From positions 1-9,603 of the forward strand of contig JAICHC010000065.1 of NCBI GenBank assembly GCA_025922795.1: a stretch of 9,603 nt of DNA. The letters run 5' to 3'. Each line of letters starts with the position of its first letter. The first letter of the stretch is position 1. This document shows positions 1-9,603 of the stretch, piece by piece. Both the position numbers and the translations under genes were made by a program. The notes beneath the pieces are model-generated. The model made no database searches and had not been told where the DNA came from. It saw only the letters and a program-made list of their open reading frames with translations. Origin of the DNA: Candidatus Binatia bacterium (lineage in GTDB: Bacteria > Desulfobacterota_B > Binatia > UBA9968).

Positions 1-414
1 GGCGATCCCAGTGCTGTGCCTTACGCCAAAGAGAACGTTCAGAAATTGATCGGCAAAAAGCCGATATTCGGGATTTGTCTCGGCCATCAAATCATGGGGC
101 TCGCGCTCGGCGGCAAGACCTTCAAGCTCAAGTTCGGCCATCACGGCGGCAATCAGCCGGTGATGGATCTGACGACTCGCAAAGTCGAGATCACGGCGCA
201 AAATCACGGCTTCGCCGTGGATGCGGATTCGCTCAAGGGCGCCGCCGAAGTGACTCACCTGAATTTGAACGACAATACGGTCGAAGGTTTGGCGCATCGC
301 GAGTTGCCGATTTTTTCCGTGCAGTATCACCCAGAGTCTTCGCCGGGCCCGCACGATGCCGGCTATCTGTTCAAACGATTCATCGACATGATGGCAAAGC
401 ATCGAGGGGCGTGA
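1..414 (+). CDS. carA: Carbamoyl-phosphate synthase small (glutaminase) subunit, 3' part
   Basis: This is the C-terminal 137 residues of CarA; the 5' end lies outside the window (E. coli CarA is about 382 residues). CarA hydrolyses glutamine and passes ammonia to CarB. The visible part is most of the class I glutamine amidotransferase domain. It opens with the GDP of the usual NGPGDP motif. The nucleophile Cys lies in FGICLGHQ (codon 76-78), followed by KFGHHGGN, the [10 protein letters not shown] segment and the catalytic His and Glu in [12 protein letters not shown] (codons 328-330 and 334-336). All three triad residues are intact. The stop TGA at 412-414 is 6 bases before carB, which indicates a carAB operon with likely translational coupling. 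Residue similarity to E. coli CarA is strong throughout, and nothing looks broken. The regulatory region is not visible. Confidence 0.97.
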   Translation, partial: GDPSAVPYAKENVQKLIGKKPIFGICLGHQIMGLALGGKTFKLKFGHHGGNQPVMDLTTRKVEITAQNHGFAVDADSLKGAAEVTHLNLNDNTVEGLAHRELPIFSVQYHPESSPGPHDAGYLFKRFIDMMAKHRGA

Positions 415-420
415 CCACTC

Positions 421-3659
<3,239 letters not shown>

Positions 3660-3660
<1 letters not shown>

Positions 3661-3664
3661 AGGG
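3660..3664 (+). promoter_or_regulatory. Shine-Dalgarno that supports the recG GTG start
   Basis: GAGGG overlaps the last base of the carB stop codon and sits 4 bases before the GTG at 3669. The spacing is short but usable. No in-frame ATG lies near the conserved recG N-terminus, so this site is the main reason for choosing GTG 3669 over GTG 3729 or TTG 3741. Confidence 0.5.
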
Positions 3665-3668
3665 CCGC

Positions 3669-5867
3669 GTGAAACCTGGCGAATTTCCTTCCGATCAGCG
3701 AGAGCAGAGCGACGATGGCGCCCCGCGGGTGCGCGCCCCCTTGCGCGCGCTTAACACGCCAATCCAATTTCTAAGCGGTGTCGGACCTAAGCGTGCGGCC
3801 CAATTGGAATCCTTCGGAATTCACTCCGTCGGCGATCTGCTCTGCCATTTGCCGTTTCGTTACGAAGATCGGCGGCAGATCAAGAAGATCTCGGCTGCGG
3901 TTCGCGGCGAGGAAGCAAGCTTCATCGGCCGTTTGATCGGACTACAAAGCAAATACGTTCCGCGCCGGCGCAGCCGGATGCTGCTCGTCATTTTGCAGGA
4001 TGATACGGGCAGCATCGATCTGGTTTGGTATCGGGCGCCGGAATTTTTGATCGCCGGTCTCGCCAAGGATCAGACGCTTCTCGTTCACGGAAAACTCGAG
4101 CCGAGCGTGCATGGACGGCTGCGTTTGGTGCACCCCGATTTCGAAGTCATCGACAACCGTGATGATGCGCAGCTGCAACGGATCGAGCCGGTTTACGTGC
4201 ACCCGGCCGGCCTGTCGCTCTCGCGGCTGCGCAACTGGGTAACTCAAGCACTAAGAGAGTACGGCCATCATCTTCTCAATGGTCTGCCGCAAGAGATCAT
4301 CAAACGGCAGGGACTGATCCCTCCAAGCGCGGCGCTGGTACATTTGCATGACCCGCCGCTCGATGCCGATCTCGACGCGCTGAACAACTCATCGTCTATC
4401 GCACACCGGACGATCATTTTCGACGAGCTGTTTTTTTTGCAGTTGGGTTTGGGCCTGCGCAAGGCAGAGCATGCCCGGAGTTCGGCGATTCGTTTCGATG
4501 CGCCTCGCGCCGCCTTACGCCAGCGGATGCGCCAACGGTTGCCGTTCGAGCTCACGGGGGCACAGAGCCGCGTGCTCGGGGAGATTGAACGTGACATGGC
4601 GGCGGAGCAGCCGATGCAGCGCCTGGTCCAGGGCGATGTCGGTTCGGGCAAGACGATGATTGCCTGGTTGGCGTCTCTGAGCGCCATCGAGCGCGGCCGG
4701 CAAGCGATTTGGATGGCGCCGACGGAAATTCTCGCCGAGCAGCATTACCGCAACTTGGAACGGTTCGCGGGCGATCTGGGAGTCTCATCGGCCTTGCTTA
4801 CGGCGGCCATGCCGGCAAAAGAGAAGAAGCCGATGCTGGAGCGGATCGCCCGAGGCGATATAGCGTTCATTGTCGGTACCCACGCGCTGATCCAGCAGGA
4901 GGTGTGCGCGCCGCTGATGGGCTTGGGCGTGGTCGACGAGCAGCATCGTTTCGGGGTTATCCAGCGCCTATCGTTGCAGCGCTTGATCGATCGCCAGGGC
5001 CCCGCGGCAAGTGCGCAACCGCACATGCTGCTGATGAGCGCCACGCCAATCCCGCGCAGTCTCGCCATGGTGCTGTACGGCGATATGGAGGTTTCGTTCG
5101 TCGATGAGATGCCGCCGGGGAGAGCTCCAGTGCGAACGAAAGTGTTCAGCGAGCGCGAGCGGCGCCAGGTTTATGCCATCGTTCTCGATGAACTGAAGCG
5201 GGGTCATCAAGCCTTCATCGTGCTGCCACTGGTCGAGGCTTCGGAACAGCTCCAGCAGGTGCGCGACGCCACGCAGATGGCCGACAAAATGCGCCAGACT
5301 TTGTTCAAAGATTTCGGCGTGGGTCTTGTTCATGGCCGGCTCAAGTCCGAGGAGCGGGACCAAATCATGCGATCGTTCCGTGACGGCAAACTCGGCATTC
5401 TCGTCGCTACTACGGTGATCGAAGTCGGCATCGATATTCCCAATGCCACGGTAATGGTCATCGAGCATGCCGAGCGTTTCGGGCTGGCGCAATTGCACCA
5501 GCTCCGTGGCCGGGTCGGACGCGGACCCGCCGGCGGGCACTGCCTGCTGGTCAACCGCGGCACCGGAAGCGCCGTGGCCGCCGAACGCCTGCGCGCGATG
5601 GAAAAGGAACAGGATGGCTTTAAAATCGCCGAGGCCGATCTGCGCTTGCGCGGACCCGGAGAGCTTCTTGGCGCGCGCCAATCCGGCTTGACGGATTTTC
5701 GCTTCGCCAGTCTCGTGCGCGACGCGCGGCTGTTAGCCGAAGCGCGTCGGGAAGCTTTAGCCTGGCTGGCTAAGGATCCGGAGCTCAGGAGCAAAGCTTC
5801 AGCCGGCATGAAGGAAATCCTGCGCCACCGCTGGGGAACTCTGTTGCAGTTCGGGTCAGTAGGATAA
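3669..5867 (+). CDS. recG: ATP-dependent DNA helicase RecG
   Basis: RecG is a superfamily 2 translocase on branched DNA; it regresses stalled forks and remodels Holliday junctions and R-loops. From GTG 3669 it is 732 residues (E. coli has 693). About 26 poorly conserved residues precede the typical opening LNTPIQFLSGVGPKRA. The wedge/OB-fold region spans about 30-290, including the HLPFRYEDR segment. Helicase motifs follow in order: GAQ upstream of Walker A, GDVGSGKT (322-329, Lys328), DEQH (423-426), SATPIPR (457-463), the ATTVIEVGIDIPNA segment, and QLRGRVGR (611-618). The C-terminal TRG region with RGPGELLGARQSG is present. The reading frame is open well upstream inside carB, but that part is carB sequence in another frame and not RecG-like. 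GTG 3729 would give 712 residues and cannot be excluded. The gene probably shares the carAB transcript. It ends in TAA with no clear terminator behind it. Confidence 0.97.
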   Translation: MKPGEFPSDQREQSDDGAPRVRAPLRALNTPIQFLSGVGPKRAAQLESFGIHSVGDLLCHLPFRYEDRRQIKKISAAVRGEEASFIGRLIGLQSKYVPRRRSRMLLVILQDDTGSIDLVWYRAPEFLIAGLAKDQTLLVHGKLEPSVHGRLRLVHPDFEVIDNRDDAQLQRIEPVYVHPAGLSLSRLRNWVTQALREYGHHLLNGLPQEIIKRQGLIPPSAALVHLHDPPLDADLDALNNSSSIAHRTIIFDELFFLQLGLGLRKAEHARSSAIRFDAPRAALRQRMRQRLPFELTGAQSRVLGEIERDMAAEQPMQRLVQGDVGSGKTMIAWLASLSAIERGRQAIWMAPTEILAEQHYRNLERFAGDLGVSSALLTAAMPAKEKKPMLERIARGDIAFIVGTHALIQQEVCAPLMGLGVVDEQHRFGVIQRLSLQRLIDRQGPAASAQPHMLLMSATPIPRSLAMVLYGDMEVSFVDEMPPGRAPVRTKVFSERERRQVYAIVLDELKRGHQAFIVLPLVEASEQLQQVRDATQMADKMRQTLFKDFGVGLVHGRLKSEERDQIMRSFRDGKLGILVATTVIEVGIDIPNATVMVIEHAERFGLAQLHQLRGRVGRGPAGGHCLLVNRGTGSAVAAERLRAMEKEQDGFKIAEADLRLRGPGELLGARQSGLTDFRFASLVRDARLLAEARREALAWLAKDPELRSKASAGMKEILRHRWGTLLQFGSVG

Positions 5868-5950
5868 CCCCCTTCACACGCTTCGCTGACAAAACTGCCA
5901 TCGCTTGGTGATTCGTGCGCTTTCTAGGGCACCTTACGGGCGAGATTTAG

Positions 5951-5979
5951 TTGCACCCGGTGGGATGATGGCTTATAAA
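5951..5979 (+). promoter_or_regulatory. Predicted sigma70-type promoter for the aminotransferase-hom unit
   Basis: TTGCAC (5951-5956) and TATAAA (5974-5979) are separated by exactly 17 bases. They match the TTGACA and TATAAT consensus at 4 of 6 positions each. Transcription would start near 5986, giving a leader of about 35 bases before the GTG at 6020. This is the only well-formed promoter I found in the 152-base gap after recG (5868-6019). The rest of that gap shows no gene, no riboswitch fold and no intrinsic terminator. It is a prediction from sequence only. Confidence 0.5.
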
Positions 5980-6013
5980 TTGGGCTATCCCGTTTCTCGG
6001 AAAGGTTTAGGTA

Positions 6014-6023
6014 CCACGCGTGG
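6014..6023. repeat. Perfect 10-base palindrome over the aminotransferase start codon
   Basis: CCACGCGTGG is its own reverse complement and includes the GTG start at 6020-6022. Symmetry does not extend further (A on both sides). It could be a small protein-binding site or chance in GC-rich sequence. As RNA it would form only a 3-bp stem. No function is claimed. Confidence 0.3.
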
Positions 6024-7198
6024 AATTTCAGCGCATAAAGCGGCTGCCGCCCTACGTCTTCAGCATCATCGACGGCATGAAGATGGAAGCTCGGCATAGG
6101 GGCGAAGACATTGTCGATTTCGGCATGGGAAACCCCGACCTGCCGACGCCGCCGCACGTGGTCGCCAAGCTCGTGGAAGCCGCGAGTAAGCCGCAAAATC
6201 ATCGGTACTCGGTCTCCCGGGGCATTTACAAACTGCGCCTGGCAATCGTCGCTTGGTACAAACGCCGTTACAACGTGGATCTCGATCCCGATAGCGAGGC
6301 AATCGTCACCATCGGCGCCAAAGAAGGGATATCCCATCTTGCCTGGGCGACCATCGATCCCGGCGACGTGGTGCTTTGTCCCAGTCCGACCTATCCGATT
6401 CATCAATTTGCCGTTGTCCTGGCCGGCGGCGATCTGCGCTGCATCCCGCTCACGACCAGCGAAGCCTTTTTCGGCAACCTTGACGAGGCGATTCGCCAAA
6501 CCTGGCCGAAGCCGAAAATGCTGATCATCAGCTTCCCGCACAATCCCACCACCGAAGTGGTTGACGCGGGATTCTTCGAGCGAGTGGTAAAAACCGCCAA
6601 GGAGCATGGTTTTCTAGTGATTCACGATCTCGCTTATGCGGATCTGACTTTCGACGGCTACGAGGCGCCGAGTTTCCTGCAGGTTGCGGGAGCAAAGGAC
6701 GTCGGTGTCGAATTTTTTTCGCTGTCCAAAAGCTACAACATGCCCGGCTGGCGGGTCGGTTTCTGCGTCGGCAATAGGGAAGTGATCCATGCCTTGGCTC
6801 GGATCAAGAGCTATCTCGATTACGGGATTTTTCAACCGATTCAGATCGCCGCGATTCAGGCTTTGAACGGGCCGCAAGACTGCGTGGAAGAGATCCGGCT
6901 GATGTATGAAAGGCGGCGCGATTCGTTGATCGATGGACTCGATCGGGCTGGCTGGAGAATTCCCAAACCCAAAGGAACGATGTTCGTCTGGGCGGAAATC
7001 CCCGATCCCGCCAAGAAAATGGGCTCGGTCGATTTCTGCAAGTACTTACTTCAAGAAGCGCAGGTGGCGGTGTCGCCCGGCATCGGCTTCGGCCAGTACG
7101 GCGACGAGCATGTGCGCTTTGCGCTGATCGAGAACGAACATCGGACCAAGCAGGCCGTTCGAAAGATCAAACGGGCGTTAGGCAAGCTCCTGGACTAG
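6020..7198 (+). CDS. alaC: PLP-dependent class I/II aminotransferase, AlaC-like (glutamate-pyruvate type)
   Basis: A complete 392-residue fold-type I aminotransferase. Residue runs such as [22 protein letters not shown] and [21 protein letters not shown] closely follow E. coli AlaC (412 residues), which makes alanine from pyruvate with glutamate. The PLP-binding parts are intact: GAKEG (99-103), Tyr125 in SPTYP, Asn175 in HNPTT, Asp203 and Tyr206, the Schiff-base Lys237, Arg245, and Arg366 for the substrate carboxylate. The GTG start is forced because an in-frame TAG lies at 6008-6010. A weak AGG at 6009-6011 is the likely ribosome-binding site. hom follows 29 bases after the stop, so the two are probably co-transcribed from the promoter at 5951. 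The relatives include aspartate and LL-diaminopimelate aminotransferases, and the neighbour hom makes an aspartate-pathway role possible. The family call is firm; the exact substrate is inference. Confidence 0.93.
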   Translation: MEFQRIKRLPPYVFSIIDGMKMEARHRGEDIVDFGMGNPDLPTPPHVVAKLVEAASKPQNHRYSVSRGIYKLRLAIVAWYKRRYNVDLDPDSEAIVTIGAKEGISHLAWATIDPGDVVLCPSPTYPIHQFAVVLAGGDLRCIPLTTSEAFFGNLDEAIRQTWPKPKMLIISFPHNPTTEVVDAGFFERVVKTAKEHGFLVIHDLAYADLTFDGYEAPSFLQVAGAKDVGVEFFSLSKSYNMPGWRVGFCVGNREVIHALARIKSYLDYGIFQPIQIAAIQALNGPQDCVEEIRLMYERRRDSLIDGLDRAGWRIPKPKGTMFVWAEIPDPAKKMGSVDFCKYLLQEAQVAVSPGIGFGQYGDEHVRFALIENEHRTKQAVRKIKRALGKLLD

Positions 7199-7227
7199 CG
7201 CCTCCTTCAAAAATCACAGGTTCATTT

Positions 7228-8622
7228 ATGGCAGCGGCGAAGAATCGACGAAGGGTCGGTATCGGCCTACTAGGCTCAGGTGTGGTCGGCGAAGCGATTC
7301 AGGATATCCTCTTTCACGACCTCAAAGGGCAGCTCAGCGCGGATATCGAACTGGAACTCCGAAAAATCTACACGCGCAATCCCCGGGAAAAAAAATGGTT
7401 TAAGAAGCATCCGAAGCTTTTCACCGCCAAACCCGAGGAGGTGATCGACGCTGCCGGCGTTGACATCGTGGTCGAGGCGCTCGGTTTTCAACATCCGTCG
7501 CAGTTGCCGCAATTCAGGGATTTTTTTCTGCGCGCTTTTCGCAACGGCAAATCCGTTGTCACGTCCGACAAGGCGGTGCTGGCCCGCTACGGCAAAGAGA
7601 TCTGGGCTTCGGCAAAGAAGACCGGCCAACAGCTCCGTTTCGAAGCTTGCGTCGGTGGCGGCATTCCGGTGATTCGGTCGCTGAGCGAGAGCTTCGCCGT
7701 TGAACAGCCGGAGGCGGTCTTCGGCATCGTCAACGGCACTTGCAATTATATCCTTTCGCAGATGGAAAAAAGCGGCAAGCCTTATGCCGAAGCACTCGCC
7801 GAGGCGCAGCAGAAAGGCTATGCAGAGACCAACCCGGCCTCGGATGTGAACGGTAGCGACGCCGAAGCAAAGCTGTTGCTCCTGAGCGCGGTTGCCTTCG
7901 GTCTCCAAATCAAGCCGGGCAAGATCTGGCGTAAGGGCATCGAAGAGATTCAGGCGGTCGACTTTCGCTACGCTCAACGGATCGGCTCAAGCACGATCAA
8001 GCAGCTCGCGGTGGCGCGGCGCCGTGGTTCCCTGGTCCAGGTTTTCGTTGCGCCGGCTTTGGTGTCGGGGCAGAACTTTCTTGCCGGTGTCGATGGCGCC
8101 ACGAACGCGGTCTGCTTTGCGGGCAGAAGCAGCGGCACCGGCCGCGGCGGCCGGGACTGCGATTATGTTTTGGTCGGACCGGGCGCAGGCGGCGGACCAA
8201 CCGCCGTGGCCGTGCTCGGCGACGTCTGCGAGCTGGCGCGCGGCGAACGCAAGTTCAGTGGCGTTCCGAGTCTCGTTGCTCCGGGAGAACTGAAACTTCA
8301 GCGCGAGGACGAGATCGATATGCCCTTCTACATCCGCTTTGTCGTCAAGGACCGCGCAGGTATCGTCGGCGACATCGGCAAGACTTTCGGCCGCATCGGC
8401 GTCAACATTTCGGAGATCTGGCAGCTCAGGCATGTCGAGGAGGAATTGCGCAGCCTCACCGAGAGTTATCGGCTCAAGCATCATTCGAACGAGATCTTGC
8501 CCTTCGTGATCACGCTGGAGCGCGCGACCCTGCGCCAAATCCGCAGGGCTCTAGATTCAATCGGCAATCGAGACTATATCTTAGTCGATCCGGTTTGGTT
8601 CCCGATCTGGGACGCGCGTTGA
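7228..8622 (+). CDS. hom: Homoserine dehydrogenase with C-terminal ACT domain
   Basis: This 464-residue enzyme reduces aspartate semialdehyde to homoserine with NAD(P)H, the branch point to threonine and methionine. The N-terminal Rossmann domain carries GSGVVG, and basic residues after the second strand hint at NADPH (inference). Lys115 lies in TSDKAVLA, where most family members have TANKALLA. VGGGIPVIRSL and NGTCNYIL are family hallmarks. The stretch from AQQKGYAETNP to DAEAK fits the homoserine dehydrogenase signature and supplies E200, D211 and K215, spaced exactly as E208, D219 and K223 of yeast Hom6. GPGAGGGPTA begins at 317. An ACT domain (about 366-458, from FYIRFVVKDRAGIVGDIG) suggests feedback control, usually by threonine. 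Residues 299-311 form an unusual Gly/Arg-rich loop. The ATG start has ACAGG 7 bases upstream. The next gene starts 103 bases after the stop. Confidence 0.96.
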   Translation: MAAAKNRRRVGIGLLGSGVVGEAIQDILFHDLKGQLSADIELELRKIYTRNPREKKWFKKHPKLFTAKPEEVIDAAGVDIVVEALGFQHPSQLPQFRDFFLRAFRNGKSVVTSDKAVLARYGKEIWASAKKTGQQLRFEACVGGGIPVIRSLSESFAVEQPEAVFGIVNGTCNYILSQMEKSGKPYAEALAEAQQKGYAETNPASDVNGSDAEAKLLLLSAVAFGLQIKPGKIWRKGIEEIQAVDFRYAQRIGSSTIKQLAVARRRGSLVQVFVAPALVSGQNFLAGVDGATNAVCFAGRSSGTGRGGRDCDYVLVGPGAGGGPTAVAVLGDVCELARGERKFSGVPSLVAPGELKLQREDEIDMPFYIRFVVKDRAGIVGDIGKTFGRIGVNISEIWQLRHVEEELRSLTESYRLKHHSNEILPFVITLERATLRQIRRALDSIGNRDYILVDPVWFPIWDAR

Positions 8623-8639
8623 GGCCAGCGCGCAGTTTA

Positions 8640-8697
8640 GGTTCAAAGTTCCAGGTTCAAGGCCGGATATCGAACTATGAACCTTAAACCTGGAACC
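8640..8697. repeat. Inverted array of degenerate heptamers forming a long hairpin
   Basis: Three 7-base units run head to tail on the + strand: GGTTCAA (8640), AGTTCCA (8647) and GGTTCAA (8654). Four units run on the - strand: AGTTCGA (8670-8676), GGTTCAT (8677-8683), GGTTTAA (8684-8690) and GGTTCCA (8691-8697). The consensus is roughly RGTTCNA. Because the two sets face each other, 8648-8662 pairs with 8682-8696: 14 of 15 positions match, with only C8658 against A8686 failing. The loop is 19 bases. No T-run follows on the + strand, so this is not a standard intrinsic terminator. It fills most of the 103-base hom-apgM gap and may be a dispersed genomic repeat, an mRNA-stabilising or processing hairpin, or both. 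Confidence 0.85.
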
Positions 8698-8725
8698 GAG
8701 AGAATCTGTTGATGCGGGCTGTACG

Positions 8726-9603
8726 GTGAAATACATAATTCTCCAAGGCGACGGAATGGCGGATTATCCCCTCGATGTTTTGGATGGGCAGACTCCTTTG
8801 GAAGCCGCCGGGACGCCGAATATGGACTGGCTCGCGGTGCACGGTGTGTTCGGCATCGCCCACGTGATCCCCCCAGGATTTCCGCCGGGTAGTGACGTCG
8901 GCAATATGAGCATCATGGGCTATGATCCGGTGCTTTACCACACCGGGCGCTCGCCGCTCGAAGCCGCCAGCATGGGCGTTGCTTTGGCTGCCGACGATAT
9001 TGCGTTTCGTTGCAATCTGGTAACTCTTGGCGGCGCCGCCGATGAGACGTTCATGGAAGATTTTACCAGCGGGCATATCTCGACCGAAGAAGCGGCTGAA
9101 ATCATCGGCGACCTCGATCGCGAGCTCGGCGGCGACGGAATCGAATTTTTTGCCGGCGTGAGCTATCGCCACCTGATGGTCTGGCGCGACGGCAAAGAGA
9201 AGATGGTCACCACGCCACCCCACGATATCACCGATCAAAGGATCTCCGGCTACATGCCCGAAGGAGATGGCGCTGAACGCTTGCGGCAACTGATGAAGGC
9301 ATCGCAGCCAATTCTCGCGCCACATCGCGTCAACCAGAAACGCCGAGCCGAAGGACAGCGGCAAGCTACCTCAATCTGGCTCTGGGGACAGGGAAGAGCG
9401 CCGCAGTTGCCGCCGCTCACGAAGCGCTTCGGCATTAAGGGCGGAGTCATCTCGGCGGTCGACATTATCCATGGTCTCGGTGTCTATGCCGGACTCGAGC
9501 GCATCGACGTGCCGGGGATCACCGGGTTTCTCGATACCAACTACGTCGGCAAAGCAGAGTACGGCGTGCGCTCGCTGGAAAGGAACGATTTGGTCTTCAT
9601 TCA
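8726..9603 (+). CDS. apgM: Archaeal-type phosphoglycerate-mutase-like protein, probable homoserine kinase analogue, 3' end missing
   Basis: The first 292 residues of a metal-dependent alkaline-phosphatase-superfamily protein of the cofactor-independent, archaeal-type phosphoglycerate mutase group (COG3635). By family length about 100 residues lie beyond the window. The start MKYIILQGDGMADYP is typical, and Asp9 is a likely metal ligand. Ser56 in GSDVGNMSIMGYDP aligns with the phosphorylated Ser of the iPGM motif GNSEVGHM. Further landmarks are TGRSPLEAASMG, FRCNLVTL, GVSYRHLMVW (His149), TPPHD (His166, Asp167) and ATSIWLWGQGRAP (from 214). The C-terminal metal ligands are not visible. A TIGRFAM within this group (TIGR02535, as I recall it) is named a proposed homoserine kinase because it occurs with threonine genes where thrB is missing. 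The position right after hom favours that role over glycolysis (inference). GTG 8726 is preferred; an in-frame stop lies at 8678 and the Shine-Dalgarno is weak. Confidence 0.92.
   Translation, partial: MKYIILQGDGMADYPLDVLDGQTPLEAAGTPNMDWLAVHGVFGIAHVIPPGFPPGSDVGNMSIMGYDPVLYHTGRSPLEAASMGVALAADDIAFRCNLVTLGGAADETFMEDFTSGHISTEEAAEIIGDLDRELGGDGIEFFAGVSYRHLMVWRDGKEKMVTTPPHDITDQRISGYMPEGDGAERLRQLMKASQPILAPHRVNQKRRAEGQRQATSIWLWGQGRAPQLPPLTKRFGIKGGVISAVDIIHGLGVYAGLERIDVPGITGFLDTNYVGKAEYGVRSLERNDLVFI

Noticed and set aside
5868..5950. Searched for a terminator after recG
   Set aside because: Only very short or imperfect inverted repeats without a T-run were found.
5905..6099. 64-residue + strand open frame across the recG-aminotransferase gap
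   Set aside because: It overlaps the clear start of the aminotransferase in another frame, resembles no family I know, and spans the predicted promoter.
8614..8633. 7-bp stem with a 6-base loop over the hom stop codon, considered as a terminator
   Set aside because: Only TTT follows, one stem pair is a G-U wobble, and GC-rich sequence gives such stems by chance. The next gene also appears to belong to the same unit.
8709..8737. TTGATG-17-TACATA as a promoter for the apgM-like gene
   Set aside because: The -10 matches only 3 of 6 and the predicted start would fall inside the coding sequence.

Overview
The window is a compact stretch of bacterial core-metabolism and DNA-repair genes. All six genes lie on the + strand and intergenic space is small. 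Base composition looks moderately GC-rich (high 50s percent by eye, not computed). Gene order and protein sequence suggest a Gram-negative bacterium of the Deltaproteobacteria/Desulfobacterota type or a neighbouring uncultured phylum. The main clue is the aminotransferase - homoserine dehydrogenase - apgM-like order, which I associate with such genomes. This is inference, and no marker here fixes the taxon.

Region 1 (1-5867) reads carA (3' end only) - carB - recG. carA and carB are 6 bases apart, and carB and recG 8 bases apart, so they look co-transcribed. CarA supplies ammonia from glutamine and CarB makes carbamoyl phosphate for arginine and pyrimidine synthesis. RecG is the branched-DNA helicase that processes stalled forks and recombination intermediates. 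The catalytic and allosteric residues I checked in CarB line up with the E. coli enzyme, with one exception in the nucleotide site. All core helicase motifs of RecG are present.

Region 2 (5868-6019) is a 152-base gap. It holds a good sigma70-like promoter (TTGCAC, 17 bases, TATAAA) that appears to start a new transcription unit. I see no intrinsic terminator after recG.

Region 3 (6020-9603) reads aminotransferase (AlaC-like) - homoserine dehydrogenase (hom) - an archaeal-type phosphoglycerate-mutase-like protein cut off by the window end. The last protein resembles the family proposed to act as a replacement homoserine kinase. If so, the cluster is an amino-acid unit of the aspartate/threonine branch rather than a glycolytic one. 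The 103-base gap between hom and the last gene carries a striking array of degenerate 7-base repeats, three on one strand and four on the other, which folds into a long hairpin.

I found no mobile element, CRISPR array, tRNA, rRNA or defence system. The most useful second looks are the possible homoserine kinase, the heptamer hairpin and an unusual loop in the homoserine dehydrogenase.
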